Below are positions 13,172-20,071 of a stretch of DNA of 23,320 bases, piece after piece (position 1 is the first letter of the stretch; each line of letters opens with the position of its first letter). The translations under genes and the position numbers were made by a program. Under the pieces are notes generated by a model. The model was given only the letters and a program-made list of their open reading frames with translations, did not search any database and was not told where the DNA came from. The DNA comes from Halovenus sp. (lineage in GTDB: Archaea; Halobacteriota; Halobacteria; Halobacteriales; Haloarculaceae): contig JAQCNR010000031.1 in assembly GCA_028274925.1 (NCBI GenBank), positions 1 to 23,320 of the forward strand. Direction: 5' to 3'.

Positions 13172-14365
13172 ATGGCGGCCAGAGCAGCAGGCGTGTCTCG
13201 CCGTGAACTGTTCGGCTCGCTGTGTGTGCTGGTGTTTCTGGTCAACCTCGCACGGGTGATCTTCGCACCACTGTTGCAGCCGGTTGCTGCCGAATTCGGC
13301 GTCTCTGCCGCCGCGCTCGGGATTGTGACCAGTGCCGCGTGGCTCGGCAGTGCTGCCCCACGAGCCCCGACTGGGTTGCTGCTAACCCGGTTCCGACGTC
13401 ATCACGTCATCGCCGCAACCGGCGGGTCGCTGGTGGCGACCTCCGCATTTACTGCGATAGCTGGCTCAGTTGCACACCTCACTCTCGGCGCCTTTCTGAT
13501 GGGACTGGCCAGCGGGAGTTACTTCATCGCGGCAAATCCACTGGTGAGTGAGCTCTTTCCGAACCGCGTGGGCACGGCACTTGGACTCCACGGCACTGCC
13601 AGCCAGATCGCCGCTGTCGCCGCACCGCTGGTGGTGAGTGCCTTCCTCGTCGTTGGCTCCTGGCGGAGCGCTTTCGCGGCGATTGCAGTCGTCGCCGCCC
13701 TCGGAACAGTTGGACTGGTTGTCACAGCCCGACGGACGACCCTGCCCGAGGCCGGCCTCGATGACAGAAGTCTCCTGACGGCTGGCCGGGCACAGTGGCC
13801 AATTATTCTCACCGGCATCGCGTTCATCGGCACGACAGGGTTTCTCTGGAACGCGCTGTTCAACCTCTACGGCGACTATCTGACTGTTGCGAAAGGCGTC
13901 GACCCGGCGACCGGCCGTCTGCTGCTGTCGGCCATGTTTGGCGCGGGCGTGCCTGCCTTCGTCGTCACTGGCTGGCTCGCCGACCGAGTCTCTTACGTCC
14001 CGCTGTTGCTGTCGATTGTCGGCAGCTTCACGCTGAGTGTTCTCCTGCTCACGGTTGTCGACGGACTGCTCGCGCTCGCGGCGACCAGCCTCCTTGTCGG
14101 CTACATCATCCACTCACTGTTTCCAGCGATGGACACGTACATGCTCGATTCGCTTCCCGACCAGCACCGTGCGAGTGCCTACGCGCTCTACTCAGCGGTG
14201 ATGATGGTCGCGCAGGCGCTTGGGTCGGGAACTGTCGGCACTGCCGTTAGCCGCGGCGCGGCCTACACCCAGACGTTTCAGTCCCTTGCTGCCGGCCTTG
14301 GTGGTGTGGTCATCGTCCTCGCAGTGTTACACTGGCGGGGCTACCTTCCGGCGGGCGGACGCTGA
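13172..14365 (+). CDS. Major facilitator superfamily transporter
   Basis: The 398-residue product is an MFS permease with about 12 predicted membrane segments. The first segment is FGSLCVLVFLVNLARVIFAPLL. The loop between segments 2 and 3 has GLLLTRFRRHHVI, a degenerate form of the family's motif A. Segment 4 holds LMGLASGSYFIAANPLVSELFPNRVGTALGLHGTA. The central cytoplasmic loop is about 180-205 (TARRTTLPEAGLDDRSLLTAGR). The second half repeats the pattern (GWLADRVSY). The substrate cannot be read; the set resembles the NNP/CynX or sugar-phosphate type only in general form. The frame is open upstream to 12626, but that part overlaps L40e and the folded region and does not look coding, so the ATG at 13172 is chosen. 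Expression might depend on the bidirectional AT-rich box near 13126. Confidence 0.9.
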   Translation: MAARAAGVSRRELFGSLCVLVFLVNLARVIFAPLLQPVAAEFGVSAAALGIVTSAAWLGSAAPRAPTGLLLTRFRRHHVIAATGGSLVATSAFTAIAGSVAHLTLGAFLMGLASGSYFIAANPLVSELFPNRVGTALGLHGTASQIAAVAAPLVVSAFLVVGSWRSAFAAIAVVAALGTVGLVVTARRTTLPEAGLDDRSLLTAGRAQWPIILTGIAFIGTTGFLWNALFNLYGDYLTVAKGVDPATGRLLLSAMFGAGVPAFVVTGWLADRVSYVPLLLSIVGSFTLSVLLLTVVDGLLALAATSLLVGYIIHSLFPAMDTYMLDSLPDQHRASAYALYSAVMMVAQALGSGTVGTAVSRGAAYTQTFQSLAAGLGGVVIVLAVLHWRGYLPAGGR

Positions 14366-14381
14366 CGGGGGATCGGACGAC

Positions 14382-14389
14382 ATTTATTC
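14382..14389 (+). promoter_or_regulatory. TATA box for the YdjM-type gene
   Basis: ATTTATTC is centred about 26 bases before the ATG at 14411. This is the standard distance for a leaderless haloarchaeal transcript, so the gene does not depend on the transporter promoter upstream. Confidence 0.6.
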
Positions 14390-14410
14390 GCTGGCTGGTC
14401 AGAGAGTGGT

Positions 14411-14953
14411 ATGTGGCCGATTGGACACGCCTCCGTCGCCTATCTGCTGTACACGTTGTCGACACGCTCCCGGCAGAACGAGTCACCGGACCACGTGGCG
14501 ACAGTCGTCGTTGGGGTTGCCGCGCTGTTACCTGATGTAATCGACAAACCGCTGGCGTGGTATCTCGGTGTCTTGCCGGGCGGGCGAACGCTCGGGCACT
14601 CACTGTTTTTCCTCGTACCGCTGTCGGCGCTGGTCTACCTCGTCGCCCGCCGGAACGGTATCGAGGAGTACGGTGTCGCCTTCACGATCGGTGTTATCTC
14701 GCATACGCTGCTCGACGCGCTGCCGATTCTGTGGGATACGGAGACCCCGTGGGAAGGGCTATTCTGGCCGCTGCTCTCACCGGGCGGGGTCTCTGGGGAA
14801 GGCGCACCGACGGTGCTCGGTCTCTTGCGTGACTCACTCGGCGAGCCGTACTTTCTCACCGAGTTCGTGTTACTCGCAGTCGCACTGGCCGTCTGGCGGG
14901 CTGACGGCTACCCGGGGCTTGCGCCGCTGTTTCAGCGGGTCAACCCGGCCTGA
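14411..14953 (+). CDS. Membrane-bound metal-dependent hydrolase-like protein (YdjM/DUF457 type)
   Basis: The 180-residue protein has several membrane segments and conserved His/Asp positions: H6 in MWPIGHASVAYLLY, the acidic pair in ALLPDVIDKP (about residues 39-46), H62 in RTLGHSLFF, and the HTLLDAL motif (about 98-104). These match the YdjM/DUF457 membrane family, described as membrane-bound metal-dependent hydrolases and related by motif to phospholipase-C-like folds. The biochemical substrate is unknown. Its stop codon directly touches the stop codon of the convergent gene at 14954, with no base between, so the 3' ends of the transcripts overlap. Confidence 0.88.
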   Translation: MWPIGHASVAYLLYTLSTRSRQNESPDHVATVVVGVAALLPDVIDKPLAWYLGVLPGGRTLGHSLFFLVPLSALVYLVARRNGIEEYGVAFTIGVISHTLLDALPILWDTETPWEGLFWPLLSPGGVSGEGAPTVLGLLRDSLGEPYFLTEFVLLAVALAVWRADGYPGLAPLFQRVNPA

Positions 14954-15481
14954 TCACGCGCGTCCCCACCGAGCGTACTCTTCGTTATGTTCGTAGAGAT
15001 ACCACGCAACCCCACCGTTGAGCACGAGGCCCGGAAGTCCGGCCGGTCCGGCAGCCACGAGCATAAACAGGCTCCCGACTGTAGCGCTGCCGGAAACGAA
15101 CAGTCCCAGTTTGCGGCCCCACGCCCGGAACCGCCAGATTCCGTAGCCAGCCAGCAGGTTCGTGAGTCCAAGCCCGCCAAATGCGACGGCAATCACGAGG
15201 ACCGCTGTCCCGGCCGGACCGAACACCGCCGAAACGCTACTCGCGCTGTCGAACAACACGGCGGCGGCAGCGAGCAAGAGGAGCCCAGTGGTTGCAAACA
15301 GGGCAGAGACGAGTCGAAATCCCACTGGAGGCGACGAATTGGTCGTCTGTGTGGGCGCCTGCTGAGGCGAGCGTTGCTGGGTACTGGCTCCTGGCCCGGT
15401 GCGCTGTGAGCGGTGGGCGGGCTGTTGGCTTTCCGATTGCTGCTGTCTGTGTGTCCCGTTCGGTCGGTCGTGTCGACTCAT
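14954..15481 (-). CDS. Membrane protein with polar Gln/Ser-rich N-terminus, function unknown
   Basis: The 175-residue product has a hydrophilic, Gln- and Ser-rich N-terminal tail (about 1-52, MSRHDRPNGTHRQQQSESQQ, then PQQAPTQTTNSSPP). Four membrane segments follow (about 55-75, 82-108, 122-142, 146-162), with short loops such as IWRFRAWGRKLG and the C-terminal YLYEHNEEYARWGRA. The pair of short hydrophobic hairpins around WRFRAWGRKLG resembles the DUF2127-like or other small haloarchaeal membrane proteins, but I do not assign a family. The start at 15481 is chosen because a TATA-like box lies 28 bases upstream. A longer frame reaching 15808 would run antisense through the hemB start and lacks coding character. 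It is divergent from hemB with a 79-base gap. Confidence 0.8.
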   Translation of the reverse strand: MSRHDRPNGTHRQQQSESQQPAHRSQRTGPGASTQQRSPQQAPTQTTNSSPPVGFRLVSALFATTGLLLLAAAAVLFDSASSVSAVFGPAGTAVLVIAVAFGGLGLTNLLAGYGIWRFRAWGRKLGLFVSGSATVGSLFMLVAAGPAGLPGLVLNGGVAWYLYEHNEEYARWGRA

Positions 15482-15505
15482 ACCGCGGGCTGGTCCCGTC
15501 TCCGG

Positions 15506-15513
15506 ACATAAAC
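15506..15513 (-). promoter_or_regulatory. TATA-like box for the membrane protein gene at 14954-15481
   Basis: The minus strand reads GTTTATGT about 28 bases before the ATG at 15481, in the 79-base gap shared with hemB. No comparably good box for hemB is visible on the plus strand. Confidence 0.5.
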
Positions 15514-15560
15514 CTCGGGACGAACGACACGGCTTTGTCGCCGCCCGAGCAACGACTGGT

Positions 15561-16541
15561 ATGGACCTGACACAGCGACCCCGTCGCCTGCGAACCGACG
15601 GCATTCGCCCCCTCGTTCGCGAAACGGAACTCGACGCGAGCGACCTGATCGCCCCAGTGTTCGTCGACGCGACGACAGACAGTCGCCAGCCAATCGAGTC
15701 GATGCCGGGCCACGAGCGCGTCCCGGTGTCAGAGGCTGTTTCCCGCGTGGAGGAGATTCGCGAGACTGGCGTCGAGGCGATTATTCTCTTCGGCATCCCC
15801 GAATCCAAAGACGAGCGTGGGAGTCGGGCGTGGGCTGATGATGGTGTCGTTCAGGAAGCGACCCGACCTATCACCAGCGAGACGGACGCCTACGTCATCA
15901 CCGATGTCTGTCTCTGTGAGTACACCGACCACGGCCACTGTGGGGTGCTCGAAGACGGCGCGAGCGAGGAGCCAACGGTCACCGTCGAGAACGACGAGAC
16001 ACTGGACCTGCTCGAACGGATTGCCGTCTCACACGCCGAGGCAGGCGCGGATATGGTCGCTCCCTCCGGAATGATCGACGGGATGGTCGGAGCCATCCGC
16101 GGTGCGCTCGACAGCGAGGGCTTCGAGCACGTGCCGATTATGAGCTACGCGGCGAAATACGAGTCTGCGTTCTACGGTCCGTTCCGTGACGCCGCCGACG
16201 GCGCGCCGGAGTTCGGGAACCGCAGACACTACCAGATGGACCCCGCAAACGCCCGCGAGGCCCGCACGGAGGTCACACTGGATGTCGAGCAGGGTGCCGA
16301 CGTGTTGATGGTGAAGCCGGCACTGCCGTATCTGGACGTGATTGCGGATATTCGTCGAGAGTTCGACCACCCGGTGGCAGCGTACAACGTCTCTGGGGAG
16401 TACGCGATGTTGCACGCTGCCGCGGAGAAGGGCTGGCTCGACCTCGACGAAACGGCCTACGAGTCGCTGCTGTCGATCAAGCGCGCCGGCGCAGACCTCA
16501 TTCTCACCTACTTTGCCGAGGATATCGCCGACCAGCTATAG
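15561..16541 (+). CDS. hemB: Delta-aminolevulinic acid dehydratase (porphobilinogen synthase)
   Basis: The 326-residue enzyme condenses two 5-aminolevulinate molecules to porphobilinogen, the first common step of tetrapyrrole synthesis (heme, siroheme, cobalamin). The three cysteines of the zinc-type active site are C117, C119 and C127 (DVCLCEYTDHGHC). The Schiff-base lysines are K199 (SYAAKYESAFYGPFRDA) and K252 (LMVKPALPYLDVI). Other family blocks are RPLVRETEL, VAPSGMIDGMVGAIR, YQMDPANAREA and YNVSGEYAML. Length is normal and no key residue is missing. The ATG at 15561 is preferred; the open frame extends further upstream, but that part overlaps the divergent gene. It is cytoplasmic. It is convergent with the ferredoxin gene, and no other heme gene is present in the window. 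Confidence 0.97.
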   Translation: MDLTQRPRRLRTDGIRPLVRETELDASDLIAPVFVDATTDSRQPIESMPGHERVPVSEAVSRVEEIRETGVEAIILFGIPESKDERGSRAWADDGVVQEATRPITSETDAYVITDVCLCEYTDHGHCGVLEDGASEEPTVTVENDETLDLLERIAVSHAEAGADMVAPSGMIDGMVGAIRGALDSEGFEHVPIMSYAAKYESAFYGPFRDAADGAPEFGNRRHYQMDPANAREARTEVTLDVEQGADVLMVKPALPYLDVIADIRREFDHPVAAYNVSGEYAMLHAAAEKGWLDLDETAYESLLSIKRAGADLILTYFAEDIADQL

Positions 16542-16600
16542 CTGGGTGTCAGTCACTGATGAAGCAGTTGTGAGTGCGGTTGGCTACCGAAAACGGCTGT

Positions 16601-16608
16601 CTATAAAA
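16601..16608 (+). promoter_or_regulatory. TATA-like box between the convergent hemB and fer genes
   Basis: CTATAAAA stands in a 114-base gap between two gene ends, where no gene start needs a promoter. On the plus strand it would start a transcript near 16630 running antisense into the ferredoxin gene. The block CTATAAAAAG is also AT-rich on the minus strand, so a role as a termination tract for fer is an alternative. Confidence 0.35.
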
Positions 16609-16627
16609 AGCGATTCCGCCCAGTACT

Positions 16628-16642
16628 GCGCTCTAAAAGCGC
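16628..16642. terminator. Short palindrome between the convergent hemB and fer genes
   Basis: GCGCT-CTAAA-AGCGC is a perfect 5-base stem with a 5-base loop, 13 bases after the ferredoxin stop codon and about 90 bases after the hemB stop. It could mark a shared 3' end. The stem is short, and no clear T tract follows it on either strand. Confidence 0.35.
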
Positions 16643-16655
16643 TGGCGGTCGCGGA

Positions 16656-17045
16656 TTAGATGACGCGGTTCTGCAGGTAGTCGAGGTGTTTCGCGTTGTA
16701 GACGATCTTGACCTCGTCGGTTTCAGCCGACCCGATGCAGGTCAGGCGAACGTTCTTGTCTTCGACTTCCTCGTCGGAGAGAATCTGCTGCATGTCCATG
16801 TTGATTTCGCCATTGAGGACGATGGCGGCACAGTTCGCACAGGCCCCCGCACGGCACGAGAACGGCCAGTCGTATCCCTGCGCCTCGGCGGCTTCGAGAA
16901 TGTACTCGCCTTCGTTGACGTCGAGTTCGCCGTAATCTTCGTCGTCGAGGCCGGCGTCGGAAGCTTTCTCGAACAGGTCGTCACCGTAAACGTCCCAGTC
17001 GTTGTCGTCGACAGCTTCGTAGTTGAGGTATTCTACTGTTGGCAT
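16656..17045 (-). CDS. fer: 2Fe-2S ferredoxin, halobacterial type
   Basis: The 129-residue protein is a plant-type 2Fe-2S ferredoxin with the halobacterial N-terminal acidic insert. It begins MPTVEYLNYEAVDDNDWDVY; the cluster ligands are C64, C69, C72 and C103 (PFSCRAGACANCA and RLTCIG). The C-terminal part, EVKIVYNAKHLDYLQNRVI, is almost identical to what I remember of Halobacterium ferredoxin. In halophiles it is the electron carrier for 2-oxoacid:ferredoxin oxidoreductases, and it also serves assimilatory and other reductases. It is cytoplasmic and extremely acidic. The start at 17045 gives the known N-terminus PTVEY after Met removal; an ATG one codon earlier is possible. No clear TATA box sits at leaderless distance, but an inverted repeat lies 46-74 bases upstream and may overlap the real promoter. 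Confidence 0.97.
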   Translation of the reverse strand: MPTVEYLNYEAVDDNDWDVYGDDLFEKASDAGLDDEDYGELDVNEGEYILEAAEAQGYDWPFSCRAGACANCAAIVLNGEINMDMQQILSDEEVEDKNVRLTCIGSAETDEVKIVYNAKHLDYLQNRVI

Positions 17046-17090
17046 CATTGTACTATTTTGAGTCCATCCGGTTAGACTTTGCTGTTGCTA

Positions 17091-17119
17091 GGAATGTACC
17101 CGGTAAATCATTACATTCC
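17091..17119. promoter_or_regulatory. Inverted repeat upstream of the ferredoxin gene, candidate operator
   Basis: GGAATGTA (17091-17098) and TACATTCC (17112-17119) form a perfect 8-base inverted repeat with 13 bases between. It lies in the 192-base divergent region between fer and the presenilin-type protease gene, closer to fer. Centre-to-centre spacing is 21 bases, about two helical turns, which suits a dimeric regulator. The sequence between the arms (GATTTACC on minus) is the best nearby AT-rich block, so binding could block the core promoter. The rest of 17049-17237 shows no gene. Confidence 0.5.
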
Positions 17120-17237
17120 CGAAAAATAGTCGAAATCAGGCGTAATAATAGGTCAAACGGCGTCGGATCTGTCCGTTCGCCCGCTTCGTGCCCGCTCGTT
17201 TCGAAATCCTCAAACACGGGAGCGCCGAGGGTTCGGT

Positions 17238-18347
17238 ATGGACCATCGCACGCGCCAACTGCTCGCGAGCGGAGCAGTGCTCGCCATCTTCTGTATCGTG
17301 CAACTCGGCGCGCTCGCACTCGTCGAACCGTTTCTCGAAGGGGGATTACAGGGGACCCAGGACACCAGCAATCCGGGGATTAGTATCGCCTACATCGTCG
17401 GCATCCTCGTGGCGACAGCCGCGATGCTCGGCATCATCAAGTACGGCGGACAAAATGTACTCCGCCTCGTCATCATCTTCGCCGGCGTCTACGTCACGTT
17501 TTTCGTCTTCGACGCGCTCGTTCCCGCGCTCGGAACGGCAGGCGGGATTCCGGTACAGGACGTCCTCGTACTGGCAATCGCGCTCGGACTCGGCGCGGCG
17601 CTGTATCTCTACCCGGAGTGGTACGTCATCGACACCGCTGGAATCATCATGGGTATCGGCTCCGCTGGGCTGTTCGGTATCAACTTCGGGATTCTCCCTG
17701 CACTCGTTTTGCTCGTCGTACTCGCGGTTTACGACGCCATCTCGGTCTACGGCACCGAGCATATGCTGACGCTGGCGTCCGGGATGATGGAGATGCGCGT
17801 GCCGGTGGTGTTCGTCGTCCCGCTGACGCGCTCGTACACGTTCCTGGAATCCCCAATGCCGGATAGCATCGAAGACTCCGACGACACCCTGCCGACCGAC
17901 CCCGAGGAAATCGACGCGACGCTGCTCAACGAACTGGGGGCTAGTCGAGTCGGCGGTATCGACAGCGACGTACTCGCGGACGCCAACATCGATATCGACG
18001 CGCTCGACGACGATGTCCGAGACGAACTCGACGGCGGCGAGCGCGACGCACTCTTTATCGGACTGGGCGACGCAGTGATTCCGTCCGTGCTCGTCGCCAG
18101 CGCTGCCTTCTTCATCGACACAGGCCCGACAGTCTCGATACTCGGGATCAACGCCACGCTCCCAGCCGCCACCGCAATGCTCGGGACGCTACTGGGTCTC
18201 TCAGTGCTGTTGTGGCTCGTCAGTAAGGGTCGCGCCCACGCCGGACTGCCGCTGCTCAACGGCGGCACCATCGCTGGCTATCTGATTGGCGCGTTGCTCA
18301 GCGGCCTCACACTGGCCGAGGCGCTTGGCCTCGAAAGTTTCCTCTGA
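17238..18347 (+). CDS. Presenilin-type intramembrane aspartyl protease (PSH)
   Basis: The 369-residue protein is an archaeal presenilin/signal-peptide-peptidase homologue (family A22). The catalytic aspartates are D166 in AVYDAISVYGTEHM and D278 in the GLGD motif (FIGLGDAVIPSVL). The PAL-like motif is present as GLPLLNGG (about 336-343). About nine membrane segments are predicted, with a long acidic soluble loop between the two catalytic segments (about 205-270, rich in Asp and Glu). This is the position of the variable hydrophilic loop in presenilins. Such enzymes cleave membrane-spanning helices inside the bilayer. The substrate in haloarchaea is not known. The stop lies three bases before that of the convergent GIDE-domain gene at 18351. 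A functional link to that neighbour is an inference. Confidence 0.93.
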   Translation: MDHRTRQLLASGAVLAIFCIVQLGALALVEPFLEGGLQGTQDTSNPGISIAYIVGILVATAAMLGIIKYGGQNVLRLVIIFAGVYVTFFVFDALVPALGTAGGIPVQDVLVLAIALGLGAALYLYPEWYVIDTAGIIMGIGSAGLFGINFGILPALVLLVVLAVYDAISVYGTEHMLTLASGMMEMRVPVVFVVPLTRSYTFLESPMPDSIEDSDDTLPTDPEEIDATLLNELGASRVGGIDSDVLADANIDIDALDDDVRDELDGGERDALFIGLGDAVIPSVLVASAAFFIDTGPTVSILGINATLPAATAMLGTLLGLSVLLWLVSKGRAHAGLPLLNGGTIAGYLIGALLSGLTLAEALGLESFL

Positions 18348-18350
18348 CGC

Positions 18351-19190
18351 TCAAAGCGGGAGTGGGACCGCCACACCCACCCCTGTCAGCACGAAATACC
18401 CGCCAATTGCGAACAGAGCAAGGGTGATGATGGTCCATAGAATCGTCATCAGTACCTGTCGAAGCCACCCCCGCCATTCCGGGGTGTCAGAGATGACGAA
18501 CTCGGAACCGTCCCCGTTTCGAGTGATGACGAGTTCCTCCTCCTCGATGACCTCCGACGCCGGGAGTTGTTTATATTCGCCGCCAAACAGCCGATAGAAT
18601 TTGTACAGGAGTCCACTTCGTTCGGGTGGTGAATACGCTTCGCTCGGCATCGCGTGGCCGAGGACGTAGACCTCGTCGCCGGGTTCGAGTCGCGCCTCGA
18701 CCTGCCGCTCGCGGCGTTCGTAGCCGGGGCGTTTGGTGTCCTTTTCGTCGGCGGCGAGACTCACGTCGGCTTTCACCGGGTCGACCAAGACCTGTCCGGT
18801 ATCATCTTCGACGTAGAACGGCACCGACGCTGTGTTGTTCAGCGCGTTGGGTGTGAGTGACTGCGGCAGCGGCGGGACGTAGCCGGTCCCGGTATTATCG
18901 TTCCCGGGGCGGTCGCGCCGCCAACTCTGTGACCGGTACTCCCTGATGACCGCCTCGTCGTCGCTCATCTGGCTGGAGACCGTTTCACCGGCCGAGCGGA
19001 CGGTGCCTTCGACCTCGACGCTGCCCGGTTCGACCGCCGCGACCGGCCGCGTCGACACCCCAACCATCGATGCCAACCGACTCACACTTCGGACCACAAT
19101 TCGGAGTGTCCACAGCCCCGCGAGCACGACTATTGCCCCACCAACGAGCGCACCTGGTTCGGTTCCCACTGTCTGTATTGGACCCATCAT
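18351..19190 (-). CDS. TM-GIDE-TM membrane protein
   Basis: The 279-residue product has an N-terminal membrane segment (about residues 14-35, GALVGGAIVVLAGLWTLRIVV). A soluble GIDE (BAM) domain follows (about 55-235), with GSVEVEGTV, the SVPFYVEDDTGQVLVDPVKADV block (122-143), LEPGDEVYVLGHA (168-180) and the C-terminal EFVISDTPEWR. A second membrane helix lies at about 246-271. In eukaryotes this domain stands between two membrane helices in MULAN/GIDE E3 ligases. Here the RING finger is absent, so only the membrane-adjacent domain is shared and the function is unknown. The start ATG at 19190 or 19187 (MMGPIQTV) suits a TATA box 30-33 bases upstream; upstream in-frame ATG at 19271 is less likely. 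It is convergent with the presenilin-type gene, three bases apart. Confidence 0.9.
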   Translation of the reverse strand: MMGPIQTVGTEPGALVGGAIVVLAGLWTLRIVVRSVSRLASMVGVSTRPVAAVEPGSVEVEGTVRSAGETVSSQMSDDEAVIREYRSQSWRRDRPGNDNTGTGYVPPLPQSLTPNALNNTASVPFYVEDDTGQVLVDPVKADVSLAADEKDTKRPGYERRERQVEARLEPGDEVYVLGHAMPSEAYSPPERSGLLYKFYRLFGGEYKQLPASEVIEEEELVITRNGDGSEFVISDTPEWRGWLRQVLMTILWTIITLALFAIGGYFVLTGVGVAVPLPL

Positions 19191-19215
19191 GACTAGATAT
19201 TGAATCGACCAGATT

Positions 19216-19224
19216 ATTATAAAT
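19216..19224 (-). promoter_or_regulatory. TATA box for the GIDE-domain gene
   Basis: The minus strand reads ATTTATAAT about 30 bases before the ATG at 19190. It defines a nearly leaderless transcript and argues against the longer upstream start. Confidence 0.62.
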
Positions 19225-19343
19225 GCATTCGGGTCGTTCACCACCGGCTTACACTCTGTTCTGGCGGACAACCTGGGCTGTGACTCTCAGAGAGGCGGGT
19301 GAGCGTCCGCTGAGTAAACCGACCTGCGTGGACGCCGCCGGGG

Positions 19344-19931
19344 CTAACGCATGGCTTCTGCACCAGTGGCTGTCACGTCTTGATACTCGGGAACGTCGTA
19401 CCCAAAGAGACCGCCAACTTTCGCGAGGACCGGAAACAGCAGACGTTGGACTGGCACTGGCACGTCCGCGGGTTGCATCTCGTCGCTGAACTCGGCGATG
19501 ACTGCAGCGCCGACGAGTGGGTTCGCTGGCATTCCTTCGTCGTCCAGTCCGCCCTCGCGGTCGAGTGCAACCATCGCACGGATGAACTCCTCGAAGCGCA
19601 ACGCCGGCCGGTGCTCTGTCGTCATATGCATCTCACCGTCCCCCGCGTTCCAGAACGTGTGTGGCGTGTCTGCCGGCACTGTCGTTGTCTCTCCCTCCTC
19701 CAGCAGTCGTTCCTCGTCTCCGACTGCAACGCCGAGTGTTCCGGAGTGGACAATGAACCGCTCGTCCTGTTTCGGGTGGGTATGGAGCGGTCGTCTCACT
19801 CCCGGGTCGAGATAGGTGTCCATCCGGAGCAACTCACCATCAGTATCGGCTGCCGTGTCCCGAAAAACGAATCGCTCCCCGAAACTCGTCGTGAGAGCAG
19901 TATCGTGGGTGGCCGAGTCCTGCGAGGACAT
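19344..19931 (-). CDS. Cupin-domain protein
   Basis: The 195-residue protein carries a single cupin barrel (about residues 15-110). Motif 1 is H50-x-H52-x4-E57 (LHTHPKQDERFIVHSGTLGV). Motif 2 has H91 in VPADTPHTFWNAGDGE, giving the 3-His/1-Glu metal site. The C-terminal part (about 110-195) is helical, with EEFIRAMVALDREGGLDDEG and a final hydrophobic stretch (VQRLLFPVLAKVGGLFGYD). It resembles the many cupins of unknown substrate in haloarchaea. Dioxygenase, isomerase or binding roles cannot be distinguished. It has a leaderless promoter, so it is probably transcribed alone. The 140 bases between it and the histidine kinase gene hold no further gene. Confidence 0.9.
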   Translation of the reverse strand: MSSQDSATHDTALTTSFGERFVFRDTAADTDGELLRMDTYLDPGVRRPLHTHPKQDERFIVHSGTLGVAVGDEERLLEEGETTTVPADTPHTFWNAGDGEMHMTTEHRPALRFEEFIRAMVALDREGGLDDEGMPANPLVGAAVIAEFSDEMQPADVPVPVQRLLFPVLAKVGGLFGYDVPEYQDVTATGAEAMR

Positions 19932-19956
19932 GTTAATAATTTCTGTGTGGCTTCAA

Positions 19957-19963
19957 CTATAAT
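19957..19963 (-). promoter_or_regulatory. TATA box for the cupin gene
   Basis: The minus strand reads ATTATAG, centred 29 bases before the ATG at 19931. The spacing fits a leaderless transcript. Confidence 0.6.
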
Positions 19964-20071
19964 GTTGGCTCCGTGATTTGTCCGCCGTTCAGCAGGCCTG
20001 TCTACGTGTTAGAAAAGACGGAGAGACCAGAGCGGCGGGGGTTGCCGGCGTCGACGGGTGTCTTGTCTCGG

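Noticed and set aside
15482..15808. Upstream extension of the membrane protein gene at 14954-15481
   Set aside because: The extension lies antisense to the start of hemB and lacks coding character. A TATA-like box at 15506-15513 supports the shorter start.
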